Positions 17,381 to 26,126 of a stretch of 64,000 nucleotides of DNA are shown here, piece by piece. The translations under genes were made by a program, and so were the position numbers. Source of the DNA: Paraburkholderia monticola (GTDB lineage Bacteria > Pseudomonadota > Gammaproteobacteria > Burkholderiales > Burkholderiaceae); contig NZ_LRBG01000004.1 in the NCBI RefSeq assembly GCF_001580545.1, forward strand, positions 124,001 through 188,000. Reading direction: 5' to 3'. The notes under the pieces were generated by a model. The model did not search any database, was not told the origin of the DNA, and worked only from the letters and a program-made list of their open reading frames with translations. Position 1 is the first letter of the stretch; the number at the start of each line of letters is the position of its first letter.

Positions 17381-18055
17381 TTACATGCCCGCATTTTCCG
17401 CTGCAAGCCGACGGTCGACGATGCAAGCCGAAGCCCGCAGCGCCTCATGGATGAAAACAGGTTCCGTCAATGAAGAGCGAACATCCTCAAACGCCTTGAG
17501 ATACGACCAGGCCGGAACCTCGACCGATTCGGCAATACGCACCTGGCTACCGATTGTGCAATGGTGGCCGATCTTTGCATAACGATCGACGAATACTGCC
17601 GAGCCGAAATAGGCATTCTCGCCGACTTCCGTACCCTGACCGAAAAAGCACCTGGCCCCGACGATGACGTTGTCGCCGAATTGCACATCGTATTGCGCGG
17701 TGACACCTTCGAGAACCAGACAGTGCTCGCCAATGACGACACGCGCACCGAGTTGCGCCGAAGGACTGACATAAGAAGCAAGCCGATAGCCCTGCTGTTT
17801 CGCAGTTGCGGCGATCTCGGCGCGCACGGTGTTCTGCCGTGCATGTTCTAGCGCAACGAACACCTCATATTCATGGGAAGGATGGCTCTGCGCCAATGTC
17901 TCGAACGGCACGAAAGGCAGATCGCCATGTTCGTCTTGCGGAATGAACCGCTGATGTGCCGTACGAACGACCGTATCCGCACCACTGTCCGCAAACAACG
18001 CGCAAACCATCCGGGAGAAAGGGCTAATGCCAAAAACGACGATCTTGCGACTCAT
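17381..18055 (-). CDS. PglD/NeuD-like hexapeptide-repeat acyltransferase
   Basis: Encodes 224 residues. The N-terminal third is a small Rossmann-like domain starting KIVVFGISPFSRMV, as in the sugar N-acetyltransferases PglD and NeuD. The remainder is a left-handed beta-helix of hexapeptide repeats (VIGEHCLVLEGV, VIVGARCFFGQG, AKIGHHCTIGSQV). Such enzymes transfer acetyl or longer acyl groups to amino-sugars. It is the last gene of the leftward glycan operon, 23 bases after a Rieske gene. A second PglD-like gene is at 23681, so the two may acylate different positions. The C-terminus lacks the usual GNPAK ending and reads AWSYLKAFEDV, so the family assignment is looser here. Confidence 0.82.
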   Translation of the reverse strand: MSRKIVVFGISPFSRMVCALFADSGADTVVRTAHQRFIPQDEHGDLPFVPFETLAQSHPSHEYEVFVALEHARQNTVRAEIAATAKQQGYRLASYVSPSAQLGARVVIGEHCLVLEGVTAQYDVQFGDNVIVGARCFFGQGTEVGENAYFGSAVFVDRYAKIGHHCTIGSQVRIAESVEVPAWSYLKAFEDVRSSLTEPVFIHEALRASACIVDRRLAAENAGM

Positions 18056-18078
18056 GAAATAGCGGTCCCCTAGCCCCG

Positions 18079-19224
18079 TTATGCGCCGATATCGATACCG
18101 GCCCGCGTCATGGCGGCGACGTAGGCGGAATCGAAATTGATTATTTTGTCTTCACGTTTGCCCAATACGGCATGCCGCCGGACCGACGCAATGCCGCGCT
18201 GGCTGGATTCGACGGCCTCGATGTCCTCGTTGAAAACTCGCAAGCCGCTAAGCGCCAGGTGATAAAGGATGTCCGGCGTGACTCTGGACTGCCCATCTTT
18301 CTGACGCCCCGGCACAACCCACATGTCGATTTCCGTCGAGGACTCGGAGGTCGGACGATAACGCACGATGTTGTACCAAAGCCCCTGCACGGAAGTAATG
18401 ATGACATTGGGCCAGAGTACAAAATGCATGTAGTGATCGAACGCAATTTCCCTATTCGCGAGGCAGCCGTCGAATATCGCAGCATTTCGCGCCTGCGCGG
18501 CTTGCGTCATCATCACCTTGAGCAACGCATGTCGGTTGCCGTAACCGTCGGGAATGCGTTCGACACTGCCGTCGAAAGGATGAGACAGCCATTCCGCGCC
18601 AATATAGTCCCGCGTATCGAGCGACGACAACGGATGCACGAACTGCGCGTGAATGTCGTCGTAGCCGTTGTGCATCAGGAATTTCCAGTTACACGCGGCA
18701 TGGATACGGGTGCGGAAGCTGATGTCGTCGAGCGCGTTACCGATACTCGCCAGCAAGCCGGCGTGCTCTCCCAACTGCGAAGACAAGGCAGCGTCCGGCG
18801 CTGCCGAGACAAACACCATGTTTCCCAAGGCCGTATGGGAGAAGGACTTCGCAGCCAGACATTTGGCCTCCTCCACACTGATGGGATAGAACGCCTCGTT
18901 GTGCGGAATGCCGACCGGCACGCCGGATGGGTCATAGACCCATCCGTGATACGGGCAATGCAGGCCGCGATTACCGCGCTCCGTCGGCTGCAAAGGTGCG
19001 GCGCGATGCGAACACACGTTATGCAGGGCCGCCAGACGGCCGCGAAAGTTCTGCAAGACGTAAGGCTGTGAGCCGATCTTGCCAGTCACGAAATCCTTGT
19101 CGTCGCGTACGTCAGTCCGCAAGCATGCGAATTGCCAGGTTCGCTCGAACAGGATGGACTGCTCGGCAGCAAAGATTGCCGGATCAGAGAAACATCGCGG
19201 CGGAAGCTTCGATTCGAAACCCAT
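18079..19224 (-). CDS. Rieske non-haem iron oxygenase (distal copy)
   Basis: Encodes 381 residues. The Rieske [2Fe-2S] domain shows C71-x-H73 and C90-x2-H93 (CSHRAAP and CPYHGWVYDPSG). The catalytic domain has the mononuclear iron motif around NGYDDIHAQFVH with His192 and His197. These alpha-subunit oxygenases hydroxylate, demethylate or desaturate with electrons from a reductase, but no ferredoxin or reductase gene is nearby. It lies within the flagellin glycan operon, 12 bases after a methyltransferase gene. The substrate is therefore inferred to be the glycan acyl group or sugar, not an aromatic. It is a distant paralogue of the oxygenase at 22561. Confidence 0.88.
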   Translation of the reverse strand: MGFESKLPPRCFSDPAIFAAEQSILFERTWQFACLRTDVRDDKDFVTGKIGSQPYVLQNFRGRLAALHNVCSHRAAPLQPTERGNRGLHCPYHGWVYDPSGVPVGIPHNEAFYPISVEEAKCLAAKSFSHTALGNMVFVSAAPDAALSSQLGEHAGLLASIGNALDDISFRTRIHAACNWKFLMHNGYDDIHAQFVHPLSSLDTRDYIGAEWLSHPFDGSVERIPDGYGNRHALLKVMMTQAAQARNAAIFDGCLANREIAFDHYMHFVLWPNVIITSVQGLWYNIVRYRPTSESSTEIDMWVVPGRQKDGQSRVTPDILYHLALSGLRVFNEDIEAVESSQRGIASVRRHAVLGKREDKIINFDSAYVAAMTRAGIDIGA

Positions 19225-19236
19225 ATCGACTGCGTC

Positions 19237-20427
19237 CTATTCGGCCCGGGTCAGCGGCGCCCAATCATCGCGCGGCGAAGCGTAGATGATGCTGTCGTAG
19301 AAGAAGCTGTAGTGATGACGCAAGTGCAGGCGATGTCCAGGGACGATTTCGCGCAGCGTATCGGCCACGTCCAGCAGATCGTTCGCGTAGTGGTATGAGG
19401 CAATCGCCATTCGCGGTTTCGCACGGGCGATCAACTGCGCCGCGCCACGCAAGGCACGCGCCTCGAAACCTTCGACGTCCATCTTGATGAAGGTGGCGTC
19501 TTCCACCACGTCGTCGAGTTTCACGCAAGGCACCTCGACCCCGCCACTAGAACTGACGTGACTGCCCATCGTGCCGGTCTGGTGGAAACGCAACGTCTCG
19601 CTACGGTCGGATACCGCGCTGCAGTGCGCGTGCATGAAAGACAACGGATAGGGCATCAACTTGTTCAATGCCTCATAGTTTTGCGCATCCGGCTCGAACG
19701 CATGCACACTTGCCACGTTCCAGTCGGTCGCGCCCAACAACTTGGCGACGACGGTGCCCGTATGCGCACCGCAATCGACGAAGTGCTCATTGGTGCCGAT
19801 CTTGAATGTTTCGCTATGTGCGCTACCCACGCCAAAATATTCGTCGTGCGGACTAGCCATGACCGCATCCAACGCATGGCGATCGAACTCCAGGCGCTGC
19901 AGCAGCACGGCATAAAGGGTCTCGCGGCTGCGTTCGTCTTCGAGTCTTTCGGCGAAGGCAAGCCAGTCATCGGCGCGCTCCTTGGTACGAGCACGATACT
20001 GCAAGACCGGCTCGTACACGCCGGGGCAATCGTATGCCGCAAGCAATTCCACCAGATCGTGAAGCGGCAAGCTCAAGTGCCTGGCCAACGCGCGGAAACG
20101 CGCCTGCCCATAGCGACTCTGCGTGAAATCGACGGCCTTGACCTCCGTGCCTTTTGGCACGCGCCGCGCCAGTTCCGCGGGCAATTGCGCCGACGTGCAT
20201 ACGGGGATGCCGGAAACCTGTTCCACGCGAGACCAGTCGTCGACAGCCAATACCACGTTCGCGCCACGCGCCAGCAAGCTCGGGAGATGAATCGATGCGA
20301 GGAATGAGCCGGGACCGAAGACGACCAGCGCCACGCCCTTCAGACTGGCAGCAGCACGTGCGGGCGCCGTATCGTCGGCAAAGGCGCGTAGCAAGCGCTC
20401 GCGCAAAGATGAGGAAGCGTTCGTCAT
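19237..20427 (-). CDS. FkbM-family methyltransferase with N-terminal Rossmann-like domain (distal copy)
   Basis: Encodes 396 residues. The C-terminal half is an FkbM-type SAM-dependent methyltransferase: motif I HFVDCGAHTGTVV at about 215-227, then HAFEPDAQN, and FIKMDVEGFEARAL near the end. The N-terminal part (residues 30-130) opens with GVALVVFGPGSFLASIH, a nucleotide-binding-like loop resembling the small domain of PglD-type proteins. A long helical linker joins the two. It probably O-methylates a sugar hydroxyl of the flagellin glycan or its precursor. Its start abuts the stop of the sulfotransferase gene with no spacer, so the two are translationally coupled. Confidence 0.85.
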   Translation of the reverse strand: MTNASSSLRERLLRAFADDTAPARAAASLKGVALVVFGPGSFLASIHLPSLLARGANVVLAVDDWSRVEQVSGIPVCTSAQLPAELARRVPKGTEVKAVDFTQSRYGQARFRALARHLSLPLHDLVELLAAYDCPGVYEPVLQYRARTKERADDWLAFAERLEDERSRETLYAVLLQRLEFDRHALDAVMASPHDEYFGVGSAHSETFKIGTNEHFVDCGAHTGTVVAKLLGATDWNVASVHAFEPDAQNYEALNKLMPYPLSFMHAHCSAVSDRSETLRFHQTGTMGSHVSSSGGVEVPCVKLDDVVEDATFIKMDVEGFEARALRGAAQLIARAKPRMAIASYHYANDLLDVADTLREIVPGHRLHLRHHYSFFYDSIIYASPRDDWAPLTRAE

Positions 20428-21345
20428 TTATCTTGTCTGTTCAGTGAAATAGCGATCCAGTCCGGCATGGTCAAGCAAACTGTCTCCGAACAATGTCTGT
20501 TTGACCAGCTCACGGGCCTGTTCCAGGTCGTAGCGAAAACATGCGCGCAGCGTGTCGAACTTCCTGTCGTGGAAATCCGGTTTGGGCTCTTCGATCTCGA
20601 TGTTTTCATTAGAAAAAAACGAAGGCACATCAGGCGTTTCGACGTCTTTCTCAAACACCTCGCGAACGAATTGGCGGCGTCGGTTCGGGTCGGCAAGCTG
20701 ATTGACGGAAATCACGGCGATGTCCTGCGGCATGTACTTTTCCAGCAGCATTCGAATGGGCTGGTAAAAAAAGCCACCGCTGAGCACCGAGCAAAACGGC
20801 CACTGCCGTCGTGACAGATGGAAACCTATTTCGTATTCGACGCGCTCGAGAAAGCTATGTGTACGAATATGCTCCATTTCCTTTTCGATGTATCCCTTGA
20901 ACACGCCACTAAGACGCCGCGGATAGTATTGCTCGACGGTTTCGAAAAGGGTCCGGCGACGGACTTCTTTTGCCCCCACCCTATTCCAGAACGAAAGGAA
21001 ATAGCTGTCGAATTCGGGGCCGCTCCTTTCAAACACCTTCATCATCTTGTAGCAGGACCATGACCGATCGAACTGATTACGCCAGCAAATGACAATCCTG
21101 GTCTCGTGCTCGGGCAACAAGCGGATGTGGTCGGCACTCTTCGAATAGATCACCGTGGCGTCCAGCAACGGGCGCCCCGTTGGAACGCGGAATTTCCCGG
21201 GATGAGGCTCATCGTTGACATACAGCGCAGGTTCCTTGATTCCCGGCACCCTGTCTTCTGCCAAATCGTTAGCGACCATCCAATCGGACAGTGGAGTCGT
21301 TCCGCACTTGTCCATGCCGGCGATGAAGATATTACTGATTGCCAT
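20428..21345 (-). CDS. PAPS-type sulfotransferase family protein
   Basis: Encodes 305 residues. Residues 5-20 (NIFIAGMDKCGTTPLS) match the 5'-phosphosulfate-binding loop of sulfotransferases, and IVICWRNQFDRSWSCY (residues 84-99) matches the 3'-phosphate-binding motif. The fold would transfer sulfate from PAPS to a hydroxyl or amine. There is no membrane segment or signal peptide, so it acts in the cytosol. Between two methyltransferase genes in the flagellin glycan operon, it most likely sulfates the glycan or its nucleotide-linked precursor. Codon use looks less GC-biased than in flanking housekeeping genes. A kinase or other P-loop protein is less likely because the loop lacks a Walker A GKS/T. 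Confidence 0.8.
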   Translation of the reverse strand: MAISNIFIAGMDKCGTTPLSDWMVANDLAEDRVPGIKEPALYVNDEPHPGKFRVPTGRPLLDATVIYSKSADHIRLLPEHETRIVICWRNQFDRSWSCYKMMKVFERSGPEFDSYFLSFWNRVGAKEVRRRTLFETVEQYYPRRLSGVFKGYIEKEMEHIRTHSFLERVEYEIGFHLSRRQWPFCSVLSGGFFYQPIRMLLEKYMPQDIAVISVNQLADPNRRRQFVREVFEKDVETPDVPSFFSNENIEIEEPKPDFHDRKFDTLRACFRYDLEQARELVKQTLFGDSLLDHAGLDRYFTEQTR

Positions 21346-21364
21346 GCCTTTCCTTCTCGCTGGC

Positions 21365-22564
21365 TCAGTAAAAGTACAGGCAGGTGTCCCACCGGTCTTC
21401 CGTGTGGTGACGCAGGCCGATCCGGTAACCCGGTTCGATGGAGTCGACGAAGGCCGGGAGATCCAGCAAGTCCGTGGCACGGTGATAAGCCGAAATGGCC
21501 ATCTTCGGATGCCCGGCCTGAATCGATTTGATGCTCCCCTTGAGCGCCGGCAGCTCGAAACCTTCGATGTCCATTTTGATGAAGGTGGGAGCGTCGTCGA
21601 TGATCTCGTCGACGGGACGAAGCTCGACCATACCCGAGGGCTTTTCATCGCCGCCAGGGAGAATGGAACCCCCGTGCCCGCCTACATGATTGAACGGCAC
21701 CCGTGCCCGACTCTCGCCGACGGCATAAGGATGCAGGCTGATCTTGCGTTCCAGTTCCGTACCGGCATACCGCCGCAGAAATTGCTGGAGCGTCTTGATG
21801 TTGATGCTATCCGGCTCGATCATCCACGCACGATCGAACTTGCCTCGAGTCGTCCCGATCAAGCCTGTCGTCGATTCCGCGATGGAAGCACCGCAATCGA
21901 CGAATTTCTCGTGTTCGGTGAAAGACAACAGGCCGGAACGGAAATACAAGGTGCAATATTGCCTTGCGACGTTCAGATACCACTCCGGGTCGCACGTCAG
22001 ATGAAAACTGAGGACGCGCCAAAGCGTTTCTTGCGAGTAGCTGTCCGCAAGCCGCTTCGACAGCGCAACGAACCCGTCGGCACGGTCTGCAATGACCGGA
22101 CCCCAATCCGCCACGCGATAGTCGAGCGAACCGTTCAGGTCGAGCACACGCACCGCCTGCTCGAAATTCAGACACGGAATGTCGTGGCGACGGCAAAGGT
22201 CGTCGAAGAAGCGCTTGGAATGGTCGTAGCGGCAAGAATTGATCGCAACGATGGAAGGATCTTTTTTTACCAGGTCGAGGAACACGTCAGTGGAAATGAT
22301 ATCCACGCCCCAAAACTGCTCGCCGCGATGACATTTGAAATCGTCCACGACGTGCAGCGCCGTTCCCTTGTCGCCAAGCGCGGCAATAAACTGCGCGCCG
22401 AAATCCTTGGTGCCAAGCACGACGTATTTCGTCGCCTTGCCATACTGTGCGATTACCTTGCGTGCATTGTCGGGGACAAAGTAAGCCGCATCTTCGCGAT
22501 ACTGCTCCAACAGGCGATAAAACGATTCTTCGGCAGATTTACCTGCGATATCAACGGCACTCAT
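21365..22564 (-). CDS. FkbM-family methyltransferase with N-terminal Rossmann-like domain (proximal copy)
   Basis: Encodes 399 residues and has the same two-part build as the gene at 19237. A Rossmann-like N-terminal domain (TKYVVLGTKDFGAQFIAAL, about residues 45-63) is followed by helices. The C-terminal FkbM domain carries FVDCGASIAEST (about 221-232), MIEPDSIN and FIKMDIEGFELPAL. In motif I the usual GxxxG is altered (CGASIAES instead of CGAHTGTV), so SAM binding may differ. The start overlaps the Rieske stop (ATGA). It is predicted to methylate the sugar or acyl moiety of the flagellin glycan. The two copies are clearly paralogous but far diverged. Confidence 0.84.
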   Translation of the reverse strand: MSAVDIAGKSAEESFYRLLEQYREDAAYFVPDNARKVIAQYGKATKYVVLGTKDFGAQFIAALGDKGTALHVVDDFKCHRGEQFWGVDIISTDVFLDLVKKDPSIVAINSCRYDHSKRFFDDLCRRHDIPCLNFEQAVRVLDLNGSLDYRVADWGPVIADRADGFVALSKRLADSYSQETLWRVLSFHLTCDPEWYLNVARQYCTLYFRSGLLSFTEHEKFVDCGASIAESTTGLIGTTRGKFDRAWMIEPDSINIKTLQQFLRRYAGTELERKISLHPYAVGESRARVPFNHVGGHGGSILPGGDEKPSGMVELRPVDEIIDDAPTFIKMDIEGFELPALKGSIKSIQAGHPKMAISAYHRATDLLDLPAFVDSIEPGYRIGLRHHTEDRWDTCLYFY

Positions 22565-23676
22565 TCCTGTCCTTCGATTGGTTGGGCTGCAACATAGGCG
22601 TGGTGAAAATGACGAACGCGGTCTTCGATTCCCTCGCCGAGAACCGCCAGCTTCGTCGCATTGCGCACACCCGCCTGCACCTTGGCGCAAATCCCGCCGT
22701 CTTCCGCAAACACCTTTTTGGTGAAGGCGTGTCCATCGGCGTAAATGTGTTCCATCATCTTTTTCCCGGCCTCCGTGCCGCCTTCGAATGCCACGCCGAT
22801 CGTGCGCGAATGCACGGTCGAGGTCTCCGCGGTGGTCGGATCGAAACGCTGCACGTGAAAGCTGTAGCCCATGAAGGACGTCACGGTCAGGTTGGGAAAG
22901 ATGTGATGATGCGTGTAGTGCTCGAAACGCCACGGCCAGCGGCCGATTCTGGATTCCATGCGCTGGAAGCGAGCGACCCAGTCGGCGTTGGCATCGTGCT
23001 CCAGATGACTGTGGCGGGCGTCGTCGAAGAAGAAGCGCGGAGCGTCTTTCTCGCGACTCATCCCGTCTACTTCCATGAACGTGCCGGAATGCACCGAGGG
23101 AACGTGATAGCCCTCCAGAGCGTTTTCGATGACGACCTTCCAGTTGGCCGCGACATCTTCGCGGAATTCATCCAGCACCGTGTCCATGCCTTCGCTGGCC
23201 CGTTCGAGGAAGCCATATTGCGAACCGAGATAGTCGCGCAGACTCGGTCCCGACTCCGACATGCGAACGAAAATGAATTGCCCTGCCGTCTCGCAGGCGA
23301 ACTCATGCAAGCGGAACTTCTCCGGCTCCGCGACGACCTGCGGAAACGCCTGCTTTTGAGGCATGCTCAGCGGAACGCCGCCTTTGTCATACACCCAGCT
23401 GTGATACGGACAGCGCACGTAGCCGCGATGCTTACCGGGCTCGCACAAACGGGCATGGCGATGTGAGCACACGTTCAGGAAAGCGCGCGGCTTGCCCGAC
23501 TCGTCGCATTGCAGAAGGATGTCTTTATTCCCGAGCCGCATGCCCTGATGCACGTTGCCCTGCAGTTCCAGTTTCAGGCCAGCGAAAATCCACGACTGGC
23601 GAAACAAGCCGTTCAGTTCGTTTTCGTGGTGGGCAGAATCGACGTAAGCGCGGGGCGGAATCTGTTGAGTCGACAT
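22561..23676 (-). CDS. Rieske non-haem iron oxygenase (proximal copy)
   Basis: Encodes 371 residues. The Rieske cluster ligands are C70-x-H72 (CSHRHARL) and C89-x2-H92 (CPYHSWVYDKGG). The catalytic iron motif reads ENALEGYHVPSVH, with His191 and His196. The start at 23676 is set by MSTQQIPPRAY and lies 5 bases after the acyltransferase stop. Upstream frame extension has no Rieske similarity. Like its paralogue it lacks a cognate electron-transfer gene in the window. Its position directly after the acyl-synthesis genes makes oxidation of the acyl chain a reasonable guess, but the substrate is unproven. Confidence 0.88.
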   Translation of the reverse strand: MSTQQIPPRAYVDSAHHENELNGLFRQSWIFAGLKLELQGNVHQGMRLGNKDILLQCDESGKPRAFLNVCSHRHARLCEPGKHRGYVRCPYHSWVYDKGGVPLSMPQKQAFPQVVAEPEKFRLHEFACETAGQFIFVRMSESGPSLRDYLGSQYGFLERASEGMDTVLDEFREDVAANWKVVIENALEGYHVPSVHSGTFMEVDGMSREKDAPRFFFDDARHSHLEHDANADWVARFQRMESRIGRWPWRFEHYTHHHIFPNLTVTSFMGYSFHVQRFDPTTAETSTVHSRTIGVAFEGGTEAGKKMMEHIYADGHAFTKKVFAEDGGICAKVQAGVRNATKLAVLGEGIEDRVRHFHHAYVAAQPIEGQE

Positions 23677-23680
23677 AAAA

Positions 23681-24325
23681 TCAGCGGAAAGAAAAGCGTT
23701 TGGCCGGATTGCCCAGGACCGTGATACCTGCCGGGATGCGACCAATGACGACGCTGCCCGGCGCGACAGTCACGCCATCGCCGATAACGGCGCGGCTGGT
23801 AATCACGCAGTTGGGATGAATCGTGACGAAGTTGCCGATACGAGCGCCGCCGGCAATCGTGCAATGGCTGTTTATCTGGCACCACTCGCCGATGCGGGCA
23901 TCGTGACCGACCACGGTGTATTCCTGAATGCAGCTAAAGGCACCGACGTGCGTATCGACCGAGATGCCTACGCCAGGGCCGACGATGCAACCATGCGCCA
24001 GATGCGCATGCTTGCTGACATTCGCACGCGGATGCACGACCGTCGCGAAGTCGACGCGATGAACGTCACGCAGCGTAGCGGTGTACTTGAAGCGCTGTTG
24101 CGGATCGCCGAGCGCAGCCATGAACGCCTCGTTCGGCAACGGCTGGTACGTCAGCGGATCGCCGACGATCGGCACGTCGCGTGGCGTTGTATCGAGCGCA
24201 TCGGTACGGCTGTCGAGAAAGCCCTTCACCTTGAATAAGGGATTGTCGTCCTCGATATAGCTCAGTACTTCGCGGCCGAATCCTCCGGCCCCGACGATCA
24301 GCAGGTGGCGATGAGCGTTCGACAT
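23681..24325 (-). CDS. PglD/NeuD-family amino-sugar N-acyltransferase
   Basis: Encodes 214 residues. An N-terminal Rossmann-like domain begins HLLIVGAGGFGREVL. A left-handed beta-helix follows with repeats such as CIVGPGVGISVDTHVGAFS and CQINSHCTIAGGARIG, ending VLGNPAKRF, all hallmarks of PglD-type trimeric N-acetyltransferases. In this operon it sits directly after an ACP, a ketoacyl synthase and a reductase. It therefore likely moves a 3-hydroxyacyl group from ACP (or acetyl from CoA) onto the 4-amino group made by the VioA-type aminotransferase. It starts one base after the reductase stop. Confidence 0.87.
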   Translation of the reverse strand: MSNAHRHLLIVGAGGFGREVLSYIEDDNPLFKVKGFLDSRTDALDTTPRDVPIVGDPLTYQPLPNEAFMAALGDPQQRFKYTATLRDVHRVDFATVVHPRANVSKHAHLAHGCIVGPGVGISVDTHVGAFSCIQEYTVVGHDARIGEWCQINSHCTIAGGARIGNFVTIHPNCVITSRAVIGDGVTVAPGSVVIGRIPAGITVLGNPAKRFSFR

Positions 24326-24326
24326 G

Positions 24327-25088
24327 TCAGCTGATCGTCAAGCCGCCATCCATCACCATCGTCGTACCGGTGATCCAGCGGCTGGCGTTCGACAACAGGA
24401 AAATAGCGGCATTGGCCACGTCTTCCGGTTTGCCAAAGCCGAGCGGGTAGTTGTTTCGCTCCTGCTCCATCGAGCCGACCATGGTGGCCGTCGCATCCAG
24501 CAAAGGCGTTTCGACCAATGCTGGCGAAAGGCAATTGGCACGAATGCGGCGCTTGACCACTTCCATGGCAAGGCATCGCACGATGGCAATCAGTGCTGCC
24601 TTCGTTCCCGAGTAAGCCGCTACACCGGGAACGCCGATGTGCGCCGCAATCGAGGCGACAAAGACGAGCGAACCTTCCGGCGCTACCAGATTGCGCTTCA
24701 GCAGCGCCTGCGTCAGCATCATAGGCGCATCGACATTGATAGCCTGCACCTCACGCAAGTGCTGCTCCGTGAACATCCGCACCGGACTCAGCCGCGAGAT
24801 ACCCGCGCTATGTACGACGCCATTCACTGGAACACCATCAAGCGCAGCCACCAATGCCTCCCGCTCGTCCGCATTGGTCAGTTCGGCCTGGACCGCGTGA
24901 TGTCCTGCCAAGGCCGATTTGTCCAGCATCTCCAGCGTCTGTTTCAGACGCTCGCGGTCGCGGCCCGTGATGACGACTTGCGCGCCCATCTGCGAGCAGG
25001 AGATCGCAATCTGGCGACCAATACCGGATGAAGCGCCTGTGACCAGGATGCGCTTGCCGGAAAGCGAAAACGGGTTATCCATACTCAT
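24327..25088 (-). CDS. SDR-family 3-oxoacyl-ACP reductase-like protein
   Basis: Encodes 253 residues. The short-chain dehydrogenase signatures are all visible: nucleotide loop TGASSGIG (residues 17-24), HSAG near residue 93, catalytic Ser146, Tyr159 and Lys163 (AAYSGTKAA), and the C-terminal GTTMVMDGG typical of FabG-like enzymes. The start MSMDNPF overlaps the ketoacyl synthase stop by four bases (ATGA). Next to a ketoacyl synthase III and an ACP it most likely reduces a 3-oxoacyl-ACP to 3-hydroxyacyl-ACP, giving the hydroxyacyl group of the glycan. This matches the role proposed for the VioR-type reductase in Pseudomonas viosamine islands. Confidence 0.88.
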   Translation of the reverse strand: MSMDNPFSLSGKRILVTGASSGIGRQIAISCSQMGAQVVITGRDRERLKQTLEMLDKSALAGHHAVQAELTNADEREALVAALDGVPVNGVVHSAGISRLSPVRMFTEQHLREVQAINVDAPMMLTQALLKRNLVAPEGSLVFVASIAAHIGVPGVAAYSGTKAALIAIVRCLAMEVVKRRIRANCLSPALVETPLLDATATMVGSMEQERNNYPLGFGKPEDVANAAIFLLSNASRWITGTTMVMDGGLTIS

Positions 25089-26122
25089 GACTCGATCAAT
25101 GCCGGAAACTTGGCGCCTTCGATATCCATAATGACCGTGCCCCACGACAGGCCAATGCCGAAACCACTCAACAGCAAGCGATGCCGTGCGCTGCCCAGCA
25201 CCTCGTGCAGACGGGCCGTCATCGTCACCGGCAAGGACGCGCCGCTGGTATTGCCGAAATCCGGCAAGGTGGAAGGCACTTTCTCCACCGGCAAACCCAG
25301 CTTCTTGCGGATGGTTTCGTTGATCATCCTGTTGGCCTGATGGAAGACGAAGTAATCGATGTCGTCCTTGCTCATGCCGGTTTTTTCCAGAATCTTTTCG
25401 ACGGCCGGCGGTACACGCTGCGTGGAAAAACTCAGCACGGCCGGACCGTCGAGCGTCAGGTCCAGCCCTGAATGGAAAAAGCCGCCTTCATCGCGAGTCG
25501 GAATCAGATGGTGGATGCCCACCGGTTCGCGATGTCCGCCGACCGGCAAGCAGATGGCCTTGTAGCCGCTGCCGTCGCTGTTGAGGTCGAAGTACATCGG
25601 CGGCGCTTTCTCGTCGAACTCGAGCGCCGTGGCGGTACCGGCATCGGAGAACAGGGGGTCGCGCAGATTCCCCGAGCGATCCCCGATCAGCAACAACGCC
25701 TTCTTGATCGCGCCGGCGGCAATCATGCTGCCCAGCAAATGCAGACCGAACGGATAACCTGAGCAGCCCAGGTTCACGTCATAGGCAATGGTCGCCTGCG
25801 ACAGCTTCAGGCGATCCTGCAAGATGATCGCCGTCGACGGAATCGGGTAGTCCGGCGACTGCGTCACGACGACCAGCGCATCGATCTCGTCCCGCGCCCA
25901 CTCCAATTCAGCGAGCAACGTCTCGGTCGCATCGAAAGCGAGGTCGGAAAAGCATTGCCACTCCGGGCAAAGGCGTCGCGTCTTGATGCCGATATTGCGC
26001 ACCAGGCGCTCGCGCTCCGAACGGATTTGCGGCGGAGCATCGAGGACGTTGTCATAGACACGTCTGGGCACGCAGGTCGCCATGCCTGCGAAGCGCACAT
26101 TGCGCAGAGTGGAAAACGCCAT
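25085..26122 (-). CDS. 3-oxoacyl-ACP synthase III (FabH-like) of the glycan operon
   Basis: Encodes 345 residues of thiolase fold. The catalytic triad of ketoacyl synthase III is present: Cys120 (VNLGCSGYPFG), His261 (YFVFHQANR) and Asn291 (DFGNTSGAS). It would condense acetyl-CoA with malonyl-ACP to give acetoacetyl-ACP. It lies 4 bases after a dedicated ACP and overlaps the reductase. It is not in the usual fatty-acid cluster (plsX-fabH-fabD), so it serves a special pathway. Comparable genes occur in flagellin viosamine islands of Pseudomonas, where a 3-hydroxybutyryl group is made. Confidence 0.9.
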   Translation of the reverse strand: MAFSTLRNVRFAGMATCVPRRVYDNVLDAPPQIRSERERLVRNIGIKTRRLCPEWQCFSDLAFDATETLLAELEWARDEIDALVVVTQSPDYPIPSTAIILQDRLKLSQATIAYDVNLGCSGYPFGLHLLGSMIAAGAIKKALLLIGDRSGNLRDPLFSDAGTATALEFDEKAPPMYFDLNSDGSGYKAICLPVGGHREPVGIHHLIPTRDEGGFFHSGLDLTLDGPAVLSFSTQRVPPAVEKILEKTGMSKDDIDYFVFHQANRMINETIRKKLGLPVEKVPSTLPDFGNTSGASLPVTMTARLHEVLGSARHRLLLSGFGIGLSWGTVIMDIEGAKFPALIES

Positions 26123-26126
26123 GTGC

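Noticed and set aside
20428-21345. Reading the gene as a P-loop kinase
   Set aside because: The loop is GMDKCGTT rather than a GxxxxGK(S/T) Walker A, and a 3'-phosphate-binding RNxxDRxxS motif follows, as in sulfotransferases.
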